Assembly (NCBI GenBank): GCA_002482535.1
Contig: DLGE01000008.1
Coordinates: forward strand, 68,871-132,870
Origin: Peptococcaceae bacterium UBA7702
Lineage (GTDB): Bacteria > Bacillota > Dehalobacteriia > UBA7702
Reading direction: 5' to 3'
DNA length: 64,000 nt
Below the pieces are notes generated by a model, which did not search any database, was not told the DNA's origin, and saw nothing but the letters and a program-made list of their open reading frames with translations. Shown here in pieces: positions 43,093-51,927 of the stretch. Within the stretch, counting starts at the first letter, position 1, and every line of letters begins with the position of its first letter. The position numbers and the translations under genes were made by a program.

Positions 43093-44271
43093 TTATTCTT
43101 GTTTTAACGCGTCAATCGGCCGTAAGCAGGCGGCGCGATAAGAAGGGAAGCTGCCGAAGATCAGGCCCACGGCGGCGCTGACCGAGAAGGAAAGCACCAC
43201 CACGCCGGGGCTTAAAGCAAAGATATTGCTGTAGCCCAGGTAGGCCACGACGGTATTGATCAGAGTGCCGCAGCCGATGCCGGTGAGAATGCCGATGATC
43301 CCGCCCAGCAAACTTAAAACCAGGGACTCGATGAGGAATTGCTTAGAAATATCCCGCCGTTTGGCGCCCAGGGATTTTCTGATCCCGATCTCCCTTGTGC
43401 GTTCGGTGACGGAGACCAGCATCACATTCATGATGCCGATGCCACCGACGATCAAGGAGATTCCTGCGATACCCCCTAAGAGCAGAGATAGCTGGGCGGA
43501 TACTTCCTTCATGGATTCGAGGATGCCGGTATTGGTATAGACGTCGAAGCTGTCGGTATCAATATTGTAGTTGGCTTCCATATAGCTTTTGACTTTTTCA
43601 GCGGTGCCGTCCACGTTTTCCGCGTTGTCGGCTTTGATGTAAAGTTCGCTGACTGCGGTGTTGCTGCCCAGGTATTTCGCTGTGGTCAAGGGCACCAGCA
43701 GCATGTTATCGGCTTCGCTCATGGAACTACCCGCAGCCAAAGTGCCGACGACGGTATAGTCGTCGCCGTTGATCTTGATGGTCTTACCCAGGGGATCCGT
43801 GAGGTTGAAGAGCTTCTCGGCAATGCTGTTGCCGATGATCACGGCCTTGGTGCTGTTTTCGATGTCAATCTCCGAAAGAGGTCTGCCCTCGCCGAGGTTA
43901 TAGCCCATGACGTCGAGATAGTTTTGATTGGTGGCGAGCAGGCTGAAATATTCTAACTTGGCATTGCCCCGGCTGACGCTGGCGCTGAGGGATTTATAGG
44001 GGGCGATGGCGTCGATGTTGGGGAGTCTTAGAAAATCGTCGAGGTCGCTGTAAGGGATGGTGGTTTGACCGTCGTAGATATATACGGTCAAAAGATCCGC
44101 GCCGAGGCCGGAAATTTCGTTGGTGACGCTTTCGGTGGCGCCTTTGCCGATGCCCACCAGGATGATCACCGAGGCGATGCCGATGATCAGTCCCAGCATG
44201 GTGAGGCCTGAGCGGAGTTTGTTGGTTCTAATGTTGGACAGGGCTAATTTGATGGTCAGTAACAGGCTCAT
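43093..44271 (-). CDS. MacB-like ABC transporter permease (FtsX domain)
   Basis: A 392-residue MacB/FtsX-type permease with an N-terminal helix ('LRSGLTMLGLIIGIASVIILVGIG'), a large extracytoplasmic domain (about 45-260) and three C-terminal helices around 'GGIAGISLIVGGIGIMNVMLVSVTERTREIGIRKSLGAKRRDI', the family signature. It overlaps the ATPase gene by four bases (ATGA). MacB-type exporters act mechanically on substrates outside the membrane, such as peptides, lipoproteins or antibiotics. With two adaptors and a secreted beta-sandwich protein it forms an unusual five-component set. Confidence 0.93.
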   Translation of the reverse strand: MSLLLTIKLALSNIRTNKLRSGLTMLGLIIGIASVIILVGIGKGATESVTNEISGLGADLLTVYIYDGQTTIPYSDLDDFLRLPNIDAIAPYKSLSASVSRGNAKLEYFSLLATNQNYLDVMGYNLGEGRPLSEIDIENSTKAVIIGNSIAEKLFNLTDPLGKTIKINGDDYTVVGTLAAGSSMSEADNMLLVPLTTAKYLGSNTAVSELYIKADNAENVDGTAEKVKSYMEANYNIDTDSFDVYTNTGILESMKEVSAQLSLLLGGIAGISLIVGGIGIMNVMLVSVTERTREIGIRKSLGAKRRDISKQFLIESLVLSLLGGIIGILTGIGCGTLINTVVAYLGYSNIFALSPGVVVLSFSVSAAVGLIFGSFPSYRAACLRPIDALKQE

Positions 44272-44945
44272 TGGGGGTCCTTCCCTTCTGTGAGATTGCC
44301 GTCATGCATTTCCACGACACGACGGGCCCTTTTGGCGACACTGACGTCGTGGGTGATGACGACGATGGTTTGGCCACCTTCATTGAGCTGCTCCATCAGT
44401 TCCATGATTTCGGCGCCGGTTTTGGAATCCAAAGCGCCGGTGGGCTCGTCGGCGAGGATGATTTCCGGGTCACAGGAGAGGGCCCGGGCAATGGCGACCC
44501 GTTGCTGCTGGCCGCCGGAAAGCTGTTTTGGTAAATGTTTTTCCCGGCCCAGCAAATTGACTTTGTCCAAATAGAAGAGGGCCTTTTCCTTGGCCTGTTT
44601 TTCACTGTAACCATGATAGAGCAGGGGTACCATGACGTTTTCCAAGGCGTTGATCCGGGGCAGCAGATGAAAGCTTTGGAAGACAAAGCCGATTTTAGCG
44701 TTTCTGATCACGGCCTGTTGGTTATCGTTGAGGGTGGTCACGTCCTCCTGATTTAGGAGGTAGGTGCCGGAGTCTGCTGTGTCCAGGAGCCCTAAAATAT
44801 TCATGAGGGTAGATTTTCCGGAACCGCTGGGGCCGACAATGGAGATGAATTCCCCTTTTTCCGCCTGAAAGTTGACGTGATTCACTGCGGTGATCGTTTC
44901 CTCTCCCATCTGAAAGCTTTTGGTCAGATCAATCAGTTGGATCAT
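44268..44945 (-). CDS. MacB/LolD-like ABC transporter ATPase
   Basis: A 225-residue ABC ATPase: Walker A 'GPSGSGKST', Q-loop 'GFVFQSFHLLPR', signature 'LSGGQQQRVAIARAL' and Walker B 'EIILADEPTGALD' are all intact. These features and the size match the MacB/LolD/FtsE group that pairs with FtsX-type permeases. Its start overlaps the stop of the upstream adaptor by four bases, and its stop overlaps the permease start, so the three proteins should be made together. Confidence 0.95.
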   Translation of the reverse strand: MIQLIDLTKSFQMGEETITAVNHVNFQAEKGEFISIVGPSGSGKSTLMNILGLLDTADSGTYLLNQEDVTTLNDNQQAVIRNAKIGFVFQSFHLLPRINALENVMVPLLYHGYSEKQAKEKALFYLDKVNLLGREKHLPKQLSGGQQQRVAIARALSCDPEIILADEPTGALDSKTGAEIMELMEQLNEGGQTIVVITHDVSVAKRARRVVEMHDGNLTEGKDPQ

Positions 44946-45919
44946 TTCGTTTCTCCCTTTCTCATGATCGCCACCCGGACGGTTTCATCGCCTTTGAGAC
45001 CGCTGACGATTTCCACGTAGGTGGCGTCGCTGATGCCGGTTTCCACCTTGGTTTTGGTCACACTGCCGTCGGCTTTGACGACGTTGACATAGCGCTCCGT
45101 ACCGGCAATGCTGACGGCGTTCACCGGCACGGCCAGGATGTCCTGTTTTTCCGCCAGCAACACGGTGCAACTGGCGCTCATGCCGATTTTGAGACTGCCG
45201 TCATTGTCCAGATTGACCACGGCTTTGAAGTAGGCACCGTTGTCGGTAGCTGCTTCGTCATCTGGGGCGAAGGCCGCCATGTCAGCGCCGTCTTCCTCCT
45301 CGTTTTCGTCGCCGTTTTCCGCGTTATCCTGGTTGGTTTGGGTAGCACCATCTTCTGCCTTGATGGCGTCGTCGGAAGAGCCGCTAACATAGGTGATAAC
45401 GCCGCTGAACTCCTGCTCAGGCTCGGCGTTGATGACGACTTTCGCGGTATCACCCAGGGTGATACGGCTGATTTCATCCTCGGGTACCGTCAGGTGGATG
45501 GCGATTTGATCATCGGGCAGAAAGGTCACGCCCTGGGCGCCGTCGCCTTTTGAACCGGTGCGGGGCGGGTTGATCGCCGAGACCACGCCACTGTGTTCCG
45601 CTTTGAGAGCACTGCCGTCGCTGTAAAGGGCGATGGGATCGCCGGCGGTGACATGCTCCTTGACCTCGGTGCACATGCCTTTGAAGGTTTTGCTCTTGCT
45701 AAAGAGCAGTGTCTCCTCTTTGGCGGTTTGAACCTCTCCGGCAGCGGTCAGGGTCTGCTGGATCGTGGTGCTGGTGACGGCCACATCCTCATATTTAACG
45801 GTGGCCTCCGCTTTTTCGGCCTGTTGGCTTTGGTGGTAAACGATCATGGCGGTAACAAGGCCGAGACAAAGAATCAGCAGGACGATTCCCTGTTTTTTAT
45901 ACTGTTTGAGATCTTTCAA
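44942..45919 (-). CDS. HlyD/MacA-like efflux adaptor (first adaptor of the operon)
   Basis: A 325-residue adaptor with one N-terminal membrane helix (about 12-28), lipoyl-like halves ('FKGMCTEVKEHVTAGDPIALYSDGSALKAEHSGVVSAI'), an acidic Asn/Glu-rich insertion (about 190-215) and a MacA-type C-terminal domain ending 'VETGISDATYVEIVSGLKGDETVRVAI'. The start is TTG at 45919 with AGGGGG 8 bases upstream; no better ATG is available. It heads the operon. The acidic insertion is not part of the family core. Confidence 0.85.
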   Translation of the reverse strand: MKDLKQYKKQGIVLLILCLGLVTAMIVYHQSQQAEKAEATVKYEDVAVTSTTIQQTLTAAGEVQTAKEETLLFSKSKTFKGMCTEVKEHVTAGDPIALYSDGSALKAEHSGVVSAINPPRTGSKGDGAQGVTFLPDDQIAIHLTVPEDEISRITLGDTAKVVINAEPEQEFSGVITYVSGSSDDAIKAEDGATQTNQDNAENGDENEEEDGADMAAFAPDDEAATDNGAYFKAVVNLDNDGSLKIGMSASCTVLLAEKQDILAVPVNAVSIAGTERYVNVVKADGSVTKTKVETGISDATYVEIVSGLKGDETVRVAIMRKGETK

Positions 45920-46041
45920 GAGAAGAACCCCCTAAATACGCATTTTCATCATTATATCAAAAAAAGCCAAAGACTTCATTAAATAAATCTAAAGAATCTC
46001 TGAAATCACATTTAAGAATTGTTTAAAACTATAAGAAATGG

Positions 46042-46074
46042 CACAGAAGACGCCCATCGTGGGCGTCTTCTGTG
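46042..46074 (-). terminator. Terminator downstream of the module C EamA gene
   Basis: CACAGAAGACGCCC pairs perfectly with GGGCGTCTTCTGTG around ATCGT. On the minus strand it is followed by a moderately T-rich stretch. It lies between the EamA gene and the efflux operon, both on the minus strand. Confidence 0.7.
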
Positions 46075-46162
46075 AAATGGGGATTTGATTTTGGGCCGGA
46101 AGTACTATTTGGGGGAGGGCTTCCGGGTTTCTATGAGGAGGCAATTCTTGCCAACATAGCGT

Positions 46163-47125
46163 TTATGTTGTCTTGAGGGGCGTTTCGCCGGTTTCGGCGA
46201 CGCTATCTTCGGTCCGATAGATTTCCCTGCGCTCCGCCAACTGCAGGCAGATCAGGGCCGCGATGACCACGGCCATACCCAAAAGCTGAATCAGATTTAG
46301 AGATTGACCGAAGAGTAAGAAGCCCAGGACGGTGGCGACGACGGGATCAAGGCCGTACATGATCACCACCGAAGGGGGATCGATGTGGAGAAAGGCCCGG
46401 CCCAGGCAAAAATAGCTGAGCAATTGGGGAATCAGGCCAAAACCTAAGATCGCCAGGATCGAGATGAAACCGTAGGTGCCGACGCTGGCGGAGATTTCCC
46501 CGAAGATGGCAGTGGGGGGACTGAGGATGAGCATGCCGATGAGGCCGATGATATTGATATAGAAGTAAAAGGCGTCGGGGTCTGTGCCGAGGTCATTCAA
46601 GGCGTAATTGCAGAGGGTATAGCTGAAGGCGAAGGTCAGCATCACGACGAAGATCAGGACCAGGCCCAAAGGGGAAATGGCCAGCCCCGCCCAGGCCTCC
46701 AGGACCAAGAAGATGCCGATGACCGCGGCGATGCCGGCAATGATTTTGACTTTGGTGATCTTTACCTTCCAGATGATCCGGGAGAAGACCATCACCAGGA
46801 AGTAATTGGAGAAGGTGATCACCGAGGCGATACCCAGGGAAAGTCCGGCAGAGAGGGCCATCACGTAGCAGACATTGGTTCCCAGGACGCCGACGACGCC
46901 GGTGACGATGAAGACGAGGAGACTTTTTTTGGTGGGGATGATGCCCTTTGGGTTGCGGAGCAAAAGACTGATCAGGAAAAATACGATCAGCATAATCGGG
47001 GCAAAGGCAGCGATGGTGGTATCGGTATAACCTAACTTTGCCAGAAAGGAGACGAAAGTGCCGTAAGTGCCCCAGGCGATGCCCGAGATTGCGGCCAGGA
47101 TAAAACCGATTGCTTTACTGTTCAT
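46163..47125 (-). CDS. EamA/DMT-family transporter, module C
   Basis: A 320-residue ten-helix DMT transporter with two EamA halves ('AAISGIAWGTYGTFVSFLAKLG' and 'GLIPQLLSYFCLGRAFLHIDPPSVVIMYGLDPVVATVLGFLLFGQS'). The ATG at 47125 is preferred because GGAGGG precedes it; an upstream in-frame ATG at 47146 would add seven residues. It follows the module C mttB by 148 bases on the same strand, repeating the mttB-EamA arrangement of module B, and is probably cotranscribed. Confidence 0.9.
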   Translation of the reverse strand: MNSKAIGFILAAISGIAWGTYGTFVSFLAKLGYTDTTIAAFAPIMLIVFFLISLLLRNPKGIIPTKKSLLVFIVTGVVGVLGTNVCYVMALSAGLSLGIASVITFSNYFLVMVFSRIIWKVKITKVKIIAGIAAVIGIFLVLEAWAGLAISPLGLVLIFVVMLTFAFSYTLCNYALNDLGTDPDAFYFYINIIGLIGMLILSPPTAIFGEISASVGTYGFISILAILGFGLIPQLLSYFCLGRAFLHIDPPSVVIMYGLDPVVATVLGFLLFGQSLNLIQLLGMAVVIAALICLQLAERREIYRTEDSVAETGETPLKTT

Positions 47126-47273
47126 TGAGATCCCTCCTTCATTCATAACAATGGGTTGAACTCAATCGGATGGGTGGGGTCTCCCGGTGAAGGGATGGAG
47201 GCCCCTCACCGGAAAACGGTATATTTTATTGAAAATTTTTCATGACATTACTCCTTACCAGGGTAAGAACATT

Positions 47274-48734
47274 TTATTTGGCGTATCTCTTTTCCGCTTC
47301 TTTGATGATTTCTTTGAGCTTTTCGGCGCTGCCTTTGGGCAGGGCCAAAGGTTTGTGGTTCTCTATCAGATTCACGGCGATTTCGTTGGCCTTAGAGTTG
47401 ACGGTTTTGCAGCCCTGTGCAGTCCAGTCTTCTCTGGTCTGGCGGTCGAAAAGGGTGGTGTCGGATTGGGCGTGAAGGTTTTCCATGGTATGCTCTTCCA
47501 TCAGGTAGTGGCCCCGGGGAGCGACGCTCTTGATGGTGTCCACGGCAAGGTTGTAATCGTTGACCGGAATGCCTTGGGCAGCAAATTTCACCATCTTGAT
47601 GAATTCGTTGTCCAGGACAAGCTGGCCGTAGTTCAAGTTCATACCTGCGTCCAACATCCCGGGCCCGTAGATCATGTTGGCGCCTGCCATCACGGGAAGG
47701 GTCAGGGACAGAGTCTTTTCATGGGCAGCTTGCTGGTCGCCGACTTTTGCGTCCGTCTATGAACCGGCAACGAAGGAGGGCAGGTTGTACATTTGAGTGA
47801 TCTTGGCCAGGCCGGCGTTGATCATCCCCAATTCGGGGCAGCCCAGCACGGCATTGGCCTTTTTCAGCCACATGATCGAGGTAGAGCTGGCATAGATAAA
47901 GGGAGCGCCGGGCTGTACGGCCTGATGCAGCACGAGACCGGACAAAACGTCGGCATTGTGTACCACCAGGCAGCCGGCTAACGTCGTCGGCGCCATGGCC
48001 CCGGCCATGGACATGGAGAGGCAGTGCACCGGTAAATTGCGTTGGGCAAAATAGACCAAGGTGTCCGTCATATCTTTGGGATAACTCAAGGGGCTGATGG
48101 GGCAGCCGCCGATCTGGAAGAAGGGCCGTTCCTGAAGGGCTTTGAGGCTGCCGGTAACGGCGATGCCCATTTCCACCAATAATTCGCAGCGGTCCGTGCT
48201 TTGGGCCGGGGCGACGATGTGTTTTGAGGTGTTGCTGGCCATGGCTTCAAAGGTATGGTAACATTCTACGGCGGCGTGAACATCATTGGAGGCGATCATA
48301 TCGAAGCAAAAATCATAACCTTCTAAAGCGTCGACAAGACGGGCGCCACGACCGGAATCTTTCTTTGTGGAGGGGCGCCATTCACCGGTGTAGGGATCGT
48401 CTACGGTGACGCCCTGGCCGAAGGTGGTGAAGTAGACGCGGCCTTTTTCGATCATCATATCGTTTTTTTCATCCCGGCCCGCCAGCAGAATGCTGCCGGG
48501 AGCGGTACGGATGGCTTCCTCTACCATATAGGGAGGGATTTTGACGAGATTGCCTTCGACCTTGGCGCCGGCATCTTTTAAAATTTTCACGGCTTCGTCG
48601 CTTTCAAAATAGACGCCGACGCGGTCCAGCACTTCCAGGGTGGAAAGATGGATTCGTTCCAGATCTCCGTCGGTAAACATCTGTAGATTGCAGGCCGTGG
48701 CTGCGGGATAACCGGCAATGTGGTTTCTTTTCAT
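47274..48734 (-). CDS. mttB: Trimethylamine methyltransferase-family protein (MttB) with in-frame amber codon (Pyl), module C
   Basis: 486 residues when TAG at 47757-47759 is read as Pyl (residue 326). The flanks 'LPSFVAGS-O-TDAKVGDQQA' match the other two copies, and translation continues in frame into 'AHEKTLSLTLPVMAGANMIYGPG'. The start has AAGGAGG upstream. A sigma-54 promoter lies at 48774-48789 and a sigma-54 activator gene directly upstream on the same strand. One EamA carrier follows. It is slightly shorter than the module A and B copies at the C-terminus. Its sequence differs enough from them to suggest another methylated amine as substrate. Confidence 0.9.
47757..47759 (-). other. 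In-frame TAG, predicted pyrrolysine codon (residue 326)
   Basis: CTA on the plus strand. The local context VAGS-O-TDAK aligns with the amber sites at 12747 and 38500. Confidence 0.9.
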
Positions 48735-48773
48735 TTGTGAGAAACCTCCTTTCGTATGGATATCTCCTTATAT

Positions 48774-48789
48774 TGCAAAAAGCAGACCA
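48774..48789 (-). promoter_or_regulatory. Sigma-54 (-24/-12) promoter of module C mttB
   Basis: TGGTCT-N5-TTGCA on the minus strand keeps the invariant GG and GC at exact spacing. It lies 39 bases before the mttB start. Confidence 0.72.
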
Positions 48790-48796
48790 AAAAGAG

Positions 48797-48837
48797 AAAG
48801 ACCATAAAACGCCTGTATTATGACGTTTATGGTCTTT
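48797..48837 (-). terminator. Terminator of the module C activator gene
   Basis: AAAGACCATAAA (48797-48808) and its exact complement TTTATGGTCTTT (48826-48837) enclose 17 bases. On the minus strand a T-rich stretch follows. It separates the activator from mttB and sits just upstream of the sigma-54 promoter, so a role as activator site is also possible. Confidence 0.65.
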
Positions 48838-48918
48838 TGAAAATAATGGCTTTCGACAGTTTTACCGGAAGTTGTATGATTTCCCTACACCTTTTCCGGG
48901 AAGAGCTTAAAAAGTGTA

Positions 48919-50391
48919 CTATTTTTTTGCGCGCATCTTTGTGAGCAGTTCTTTGATCTCTAAATGTTCCATCTTATAGTAGAGTACTTGCCGCGTGATT
49001 TTGAGTTCCTTGGCGGCTTGGGTCAGGTTGCCGTGGTGGCGCAGAACGGCGCCGATGATCAGCTTGCGCTCATATTCAGCCACGGCTTCAGAGAGTCCTC
49101 TGGCAGCGCTGGGGTCCTCTTTCCGGGGAACGGAATGAAATTTCTGCTGGAGATGGCCGGGCACATGCTCAATCATCAAAAAACGATCCTTGGGCTGGGC
49201 GTAGAGGGTGGCATTCCAAATCATATTTTCCAGTTCCCGGACATTGCCGGGCCAGTCGTAGTCCAGAAAGAGATTGAGCAAATCCGGGGCGATTTCCCGC
49301 AAAAAAATATTTTTATTATGGATGTTCCTGCGGATGAAGTGACGGCAAAGGTCCGGGATGTCCTCTTTTCTGTCCTTTAACGGCGGGATATGGATGACCA
49401 TGGCGGCCAGGCGGTAGAGCAGGTCCGTGCGTATGACGCTGCTGCCTTCACCGCTCAGTAGATCCACGTTGCTGGCGCTGATGATGCGGCAGTTGACGGG
49501 AATTTCCTGCTTGCCGCCGATGCGGCGAATCTTCTTTTCCTGGATTGCCCGGAGCAATTTCCCTTGGAGAGTGAGGGGTAGGGAATTGACTTCATCGAGG
49601 AAAAGTGTTCCGTCTCGTGCCTCCTCAAACAGGCCCCGGGTATCGATGGCGCCGGTGAAGGCGCCTTTCACCGTGCCGAAGAGAATGCTCTCGATGAGGT
49701 TTTCAGGCAAGGCGGCGCAGTTGACGGAGACGAATTTGCTCCGGGCCGTGCGGCCGGCATTGTGGATGCCCTGAGCAAAGAGTTCTTTGCCGGTACCGGT
49801 GGCGCCAATGATCATCACCGGCTGCTCGTATTGGGCCGCCTTGTTGGCGAGGCTGATGCATGCTCTGATCGGGGCAGAGGAGCCTATGATATTTTCCAGG
49901 AAATAATAGGCGTCACCCTTCTCTTTCAAGGTCTGGGCCACCACTTTCTTTTCCATGGAGATGGTCTTGTCCACGAACTGCTTGATCTGAAAGAGATCGA
50001 CGCCGACTTCATAAGTACCGACGAAATCACCGCCGTAGAAAAAGGGATAGCAGGAATAGAACAGGTAAGTCTGATTGCCGATGGGGGAGATGTAGGCACT
50101 GAGCTTATCCAGCACCGGCTTGCGGCTCTTGATCACCTCGGTGGTGGCCAGGTTCTGGGGCTGAGCGGCAAAATCCGCATAGACCTCCAGCTCTGTTTTG
50201 CCGATGGTGGTTGCGGTGAGGCCGTCCTTTTGATTGACGATATTGTTGAAGAAGAGGATCTTGCCCTCCTCATCGGTGGCCAGGATTCCTTCATGAATAT
50301 GTTCCATAATATCGTGGAGCATGCTGTTTTCCCTTTTGAGGGCTTCCGTTTCCGCTTTCCACTGGGCTTGGGTTTTCGGCTTTGTATCCAT
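48919..50391 (-). CDS. Sigma-54-dependent activator (PAS-AAA-HTH), module C
   Basis: A 490-residue enhancer-binding protein similar throughout to the module B activator: coiled start, PAS (about 25-140, 'HIHEGILATDEEGKILFFNN'), AAA+ domain (about 165-395) and Fis-type HTH ('LTQAAKELKITRQVLYYKMEHL'). Walker A is GATGTGKE (about 192-199), and GAFTGA (about 243-248) is intact. The ATG at 50391 is chosen because GGAGGTG lies 7 bases before it; an in-frame ATG at 50475 gives an unlikely basic extension. It ends in TAG, but readthrough would add only four residues (Pyl then YTF). It lies upstream of mttB on the same strand, separated by a terminator. Confidence 0.92.
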   Translation of the reverse strand: MDTKPKTQAQWKAETEALKRENSMLHDIMEHIHEGILATDEEGKILFFNNIVNQKDGLTATTIGKTELEVYADFAAQPQNLATTEVIKSRKPVLDKLSAYISPIGNQTYLFYSCYPFFYGGDFVGTYEVGVDLFQIKQFVDKTISMEKKVVAQTLKEKGDAYYFLENIIGSSAPIRACISLANKAAQYEQPVMIIGATGTGKELFAQGIHNAGRTARSKFVSVNCAALPENLIESILFGTVKGAFTGAIDTRGLFEEARDGTLFLDEVNSLPLTLQGKLLRAIQEKKIRRIGGKQEIPVNCRIISASNVDLLSGEGSSVIRTDLLYRLAAMVIHIPPLKDRKEDIPDLCRHFIRRNIHNKNIFLREIAPDLLNLFLDYDWPGNVRELENMIWNATLYAQPKDRFLMIEHVPGHLQQKFHSVPRKEDPSAARGLSEAVAEYERKLIIGAVLRHHGNLTQAAKELKITRQVLYYKMEHLEIKELLTKMRAKK

Positions 50392-50412
50392 TTTACACCT
50401 CCGCTTTTTCTG

Positions 50413-50442
50413 ACTGTAGCAATTTCTTGACACTTTGTCAAG
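50413..50442 (-). promoter_or_regulatory. SigA-type promoter and overlapping operator of the module C activator
   Basis: On the minus strand TTGACA, a 17-bp spacer and TACAGT. The -35 box is one arm of CTTGACA-CTT-TGTCAAG (50426-50442), a perfect inverted repeat, so repressor or autoregulator binding there would block the promoter. Confidence 0.6.
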
Positions 50443-50624
50443 GCTTTTGGCGCTTCTCCTTGCCGGAATCTTCACCCAAAAGAACGTTACCGGTCACTTC
50501 TTTTCAGCAATGGCGGTTTATTCTTAATGGGGAGGTAGGCGTGGGTGATTTACTTGAATATATCTTAACATTTATTAAAAACTCTTAAAGAATCGCCGAA
50601 ATTGTGGACATCGGCTGGGGTGCA

Positions 50625-50633
50625 TGCTATAAT
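50625..50633 (+). promoter_or_regulatory. Extended -10 promoter of pgi
   Basis: TGCTATAAT is an extended -10 with a perfect TATAAT box 60 bases before the pgi start. The -35 region is poor. Confidence 0.55.
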
Positions 50634-50693
50634 TTAATTGAAATGTATCACCTTAAAGTGTGCAAACAGTAATAGAAAGATCTTGGTACGAAG

Positions 50694-51911
50694 ATGCTGA
50701 AACTGGAAACCAAGTCCATTGCCCCCCGCCGGGAGGCAATGGCAAGCTACGCGCAAAAAGTGGCAAAAGCCCACCAAAAGCTTCACGACGGTTCTCTCGC
50801 AATGACCGGCTGGGTGGATCTGCCTGCAAACGTCAATGAGACGTACCTGGCGGAGATTTTAACGGTATCCGCGGAGATTCGCCGGCAATATACGGCCCTC
50901 GTGGTCATCGGTATCGGCGGCTCTTATCTGGGCACCCGGGCCTGTTATGATTTGCTGGAGGCAAGCCGTTGTGGCGTGAAGCTTTTTTTTGCCGGTTGGA
51001 ACTTGGGGGGCAGATATCACGAAAAATTGCTGCAAAAATTAGACGGTCACGATGTGGCGCTCTGCGTCATTTCCAAATCGGGGACGACATTGGAAACAAC
51101 CTTGGCCTTCAATCTTCTAAAGAACTATATGGAAGGCCGCTACGGCAGGGATTTCAGCGACCGGGTCTATGTGATCACCGGCGAAAACAGCGGCGCCCTA
51201 CGGCAAGAGGCCGTGGAAAAGGGGTATCGTGTTTTTTCCCTTGATGAAGAGATCGGCGGCAGGTACAGCGTATTGACCTGTGTGGGTCTGCTGCCCCTGG
51301 CGGCTGCCGGCATTGATGTCGCCGCTCTGCTTGACGGCGCGAAAGCGGCATACGACGACTTGAACTGTGCCGATATGGAACAAAATCCTTGCTACCAATA
51401 TGCCGCTTACCGCAATGTACTTTTTGCGGAAGGCAAGGTGACGGAGTTTTTCTCCTTTGTTGAGCCGGAGATGTTCCGGTTTGGTTTTTGGCTGAAACAG
51501 CTTTTTGCCGAGAGTGAGGGCAAAAACTGTCGTGGTATTTATCCCTCGGCGCTTTTGTACAGTACCGATCTTCATTCCGTGGGCCAATTTTTGGAGGACG
51601 GCCATCCGATCTTTTTTGAGACGATGATCACTTTGGCCTCCTATGCCACAGGTAGCGCCGCTGAGGGGTATCAAAATATATATCATGAGCATACGATGGC
51701 GATGGCCGACGCCGTTTACCATGTGCGCAATGAAAAGGCCACACCCATCATGAAGCTGACCATGGACGCCCTTGACGCGAAGAACTTGGGCTATATGATC
51801 TATTTTTTTGAAAAGGCCTGTGCCATGAGTTGTTTGCTGATGGGGGTGAATCCCTTTGATCAGCCCGGTGTAGAAGCGTACAAAAATCAGATGAGATTAT
51901 TATTGGATTGA
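50694..51911 (+). CDS. pgi: Glucose-6-phosphate isomerase
   Basis: A 405-residue phosphoglucose isomerase, interconverting glucose-6-phosphate and fructose-6-phosphate. The family motifs are clear: 'VIGIGGSYLGTRA' (about residue 65), 'VISKSGTTLETTLAF' (about 125) and the C-terminal 'GVNPFDQPGVEAYKNQM'. It is some 45 residues shorter than the Bacillus enzyme, mostly through trimmed loops. It is the first of three sugar-phosphate genes, 16 bases before the phosphoglucomutase, and probably feeds nucleotide-sugar synthesis for wall polymers as well as glycolysis. Confidence 0.95.
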   Translation: MLKLETKSIAPRREAMASYAQKVAKAHQKLHDGSLAMTGWVDLPANVNETYLAEILTVSAEIRRQYTALVVIGIGGSYLGTRACYDLLEASRCGVKLFFAGWNLGGRYHEKLLQKLDGHDVALCVISKSGTTLETTLAFNLLKNYMEGRYGRDFSDRVYVITGENSGALRQEAVEKGYRVFSLDEEIGGRYSVLTCVGLLPLAAAGIDVAALLDGAKAAYDDLNCADMEQNPCYQYAAYRNVLFAEGKVTEFFSFVEPEMFRFGFWLKQLFAESEGKNCRGIYPSALLYSTDLHSVGQFLEDGHPIFFETMITLASYATGSAAEGYQNIYHEHTMAMADAVYHVRNEKATPIMKLTMDALDAKNLGYMIYFFEKACAMSCLLMGVNPFDQPGVEAYKNQMRLLLD

Positions 51912-51927
51912 TAAAGGGGTCAGTGTA

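Larger units (their letters stand above)
50392..50693. other. 302-base divergent gap between module C activator and pgi
   Basis: No gene. It holds a SigA-type promoter with an overlapping inverted repeat for the activator, and an extended -10 element for pgi. Confidence 0.65.
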
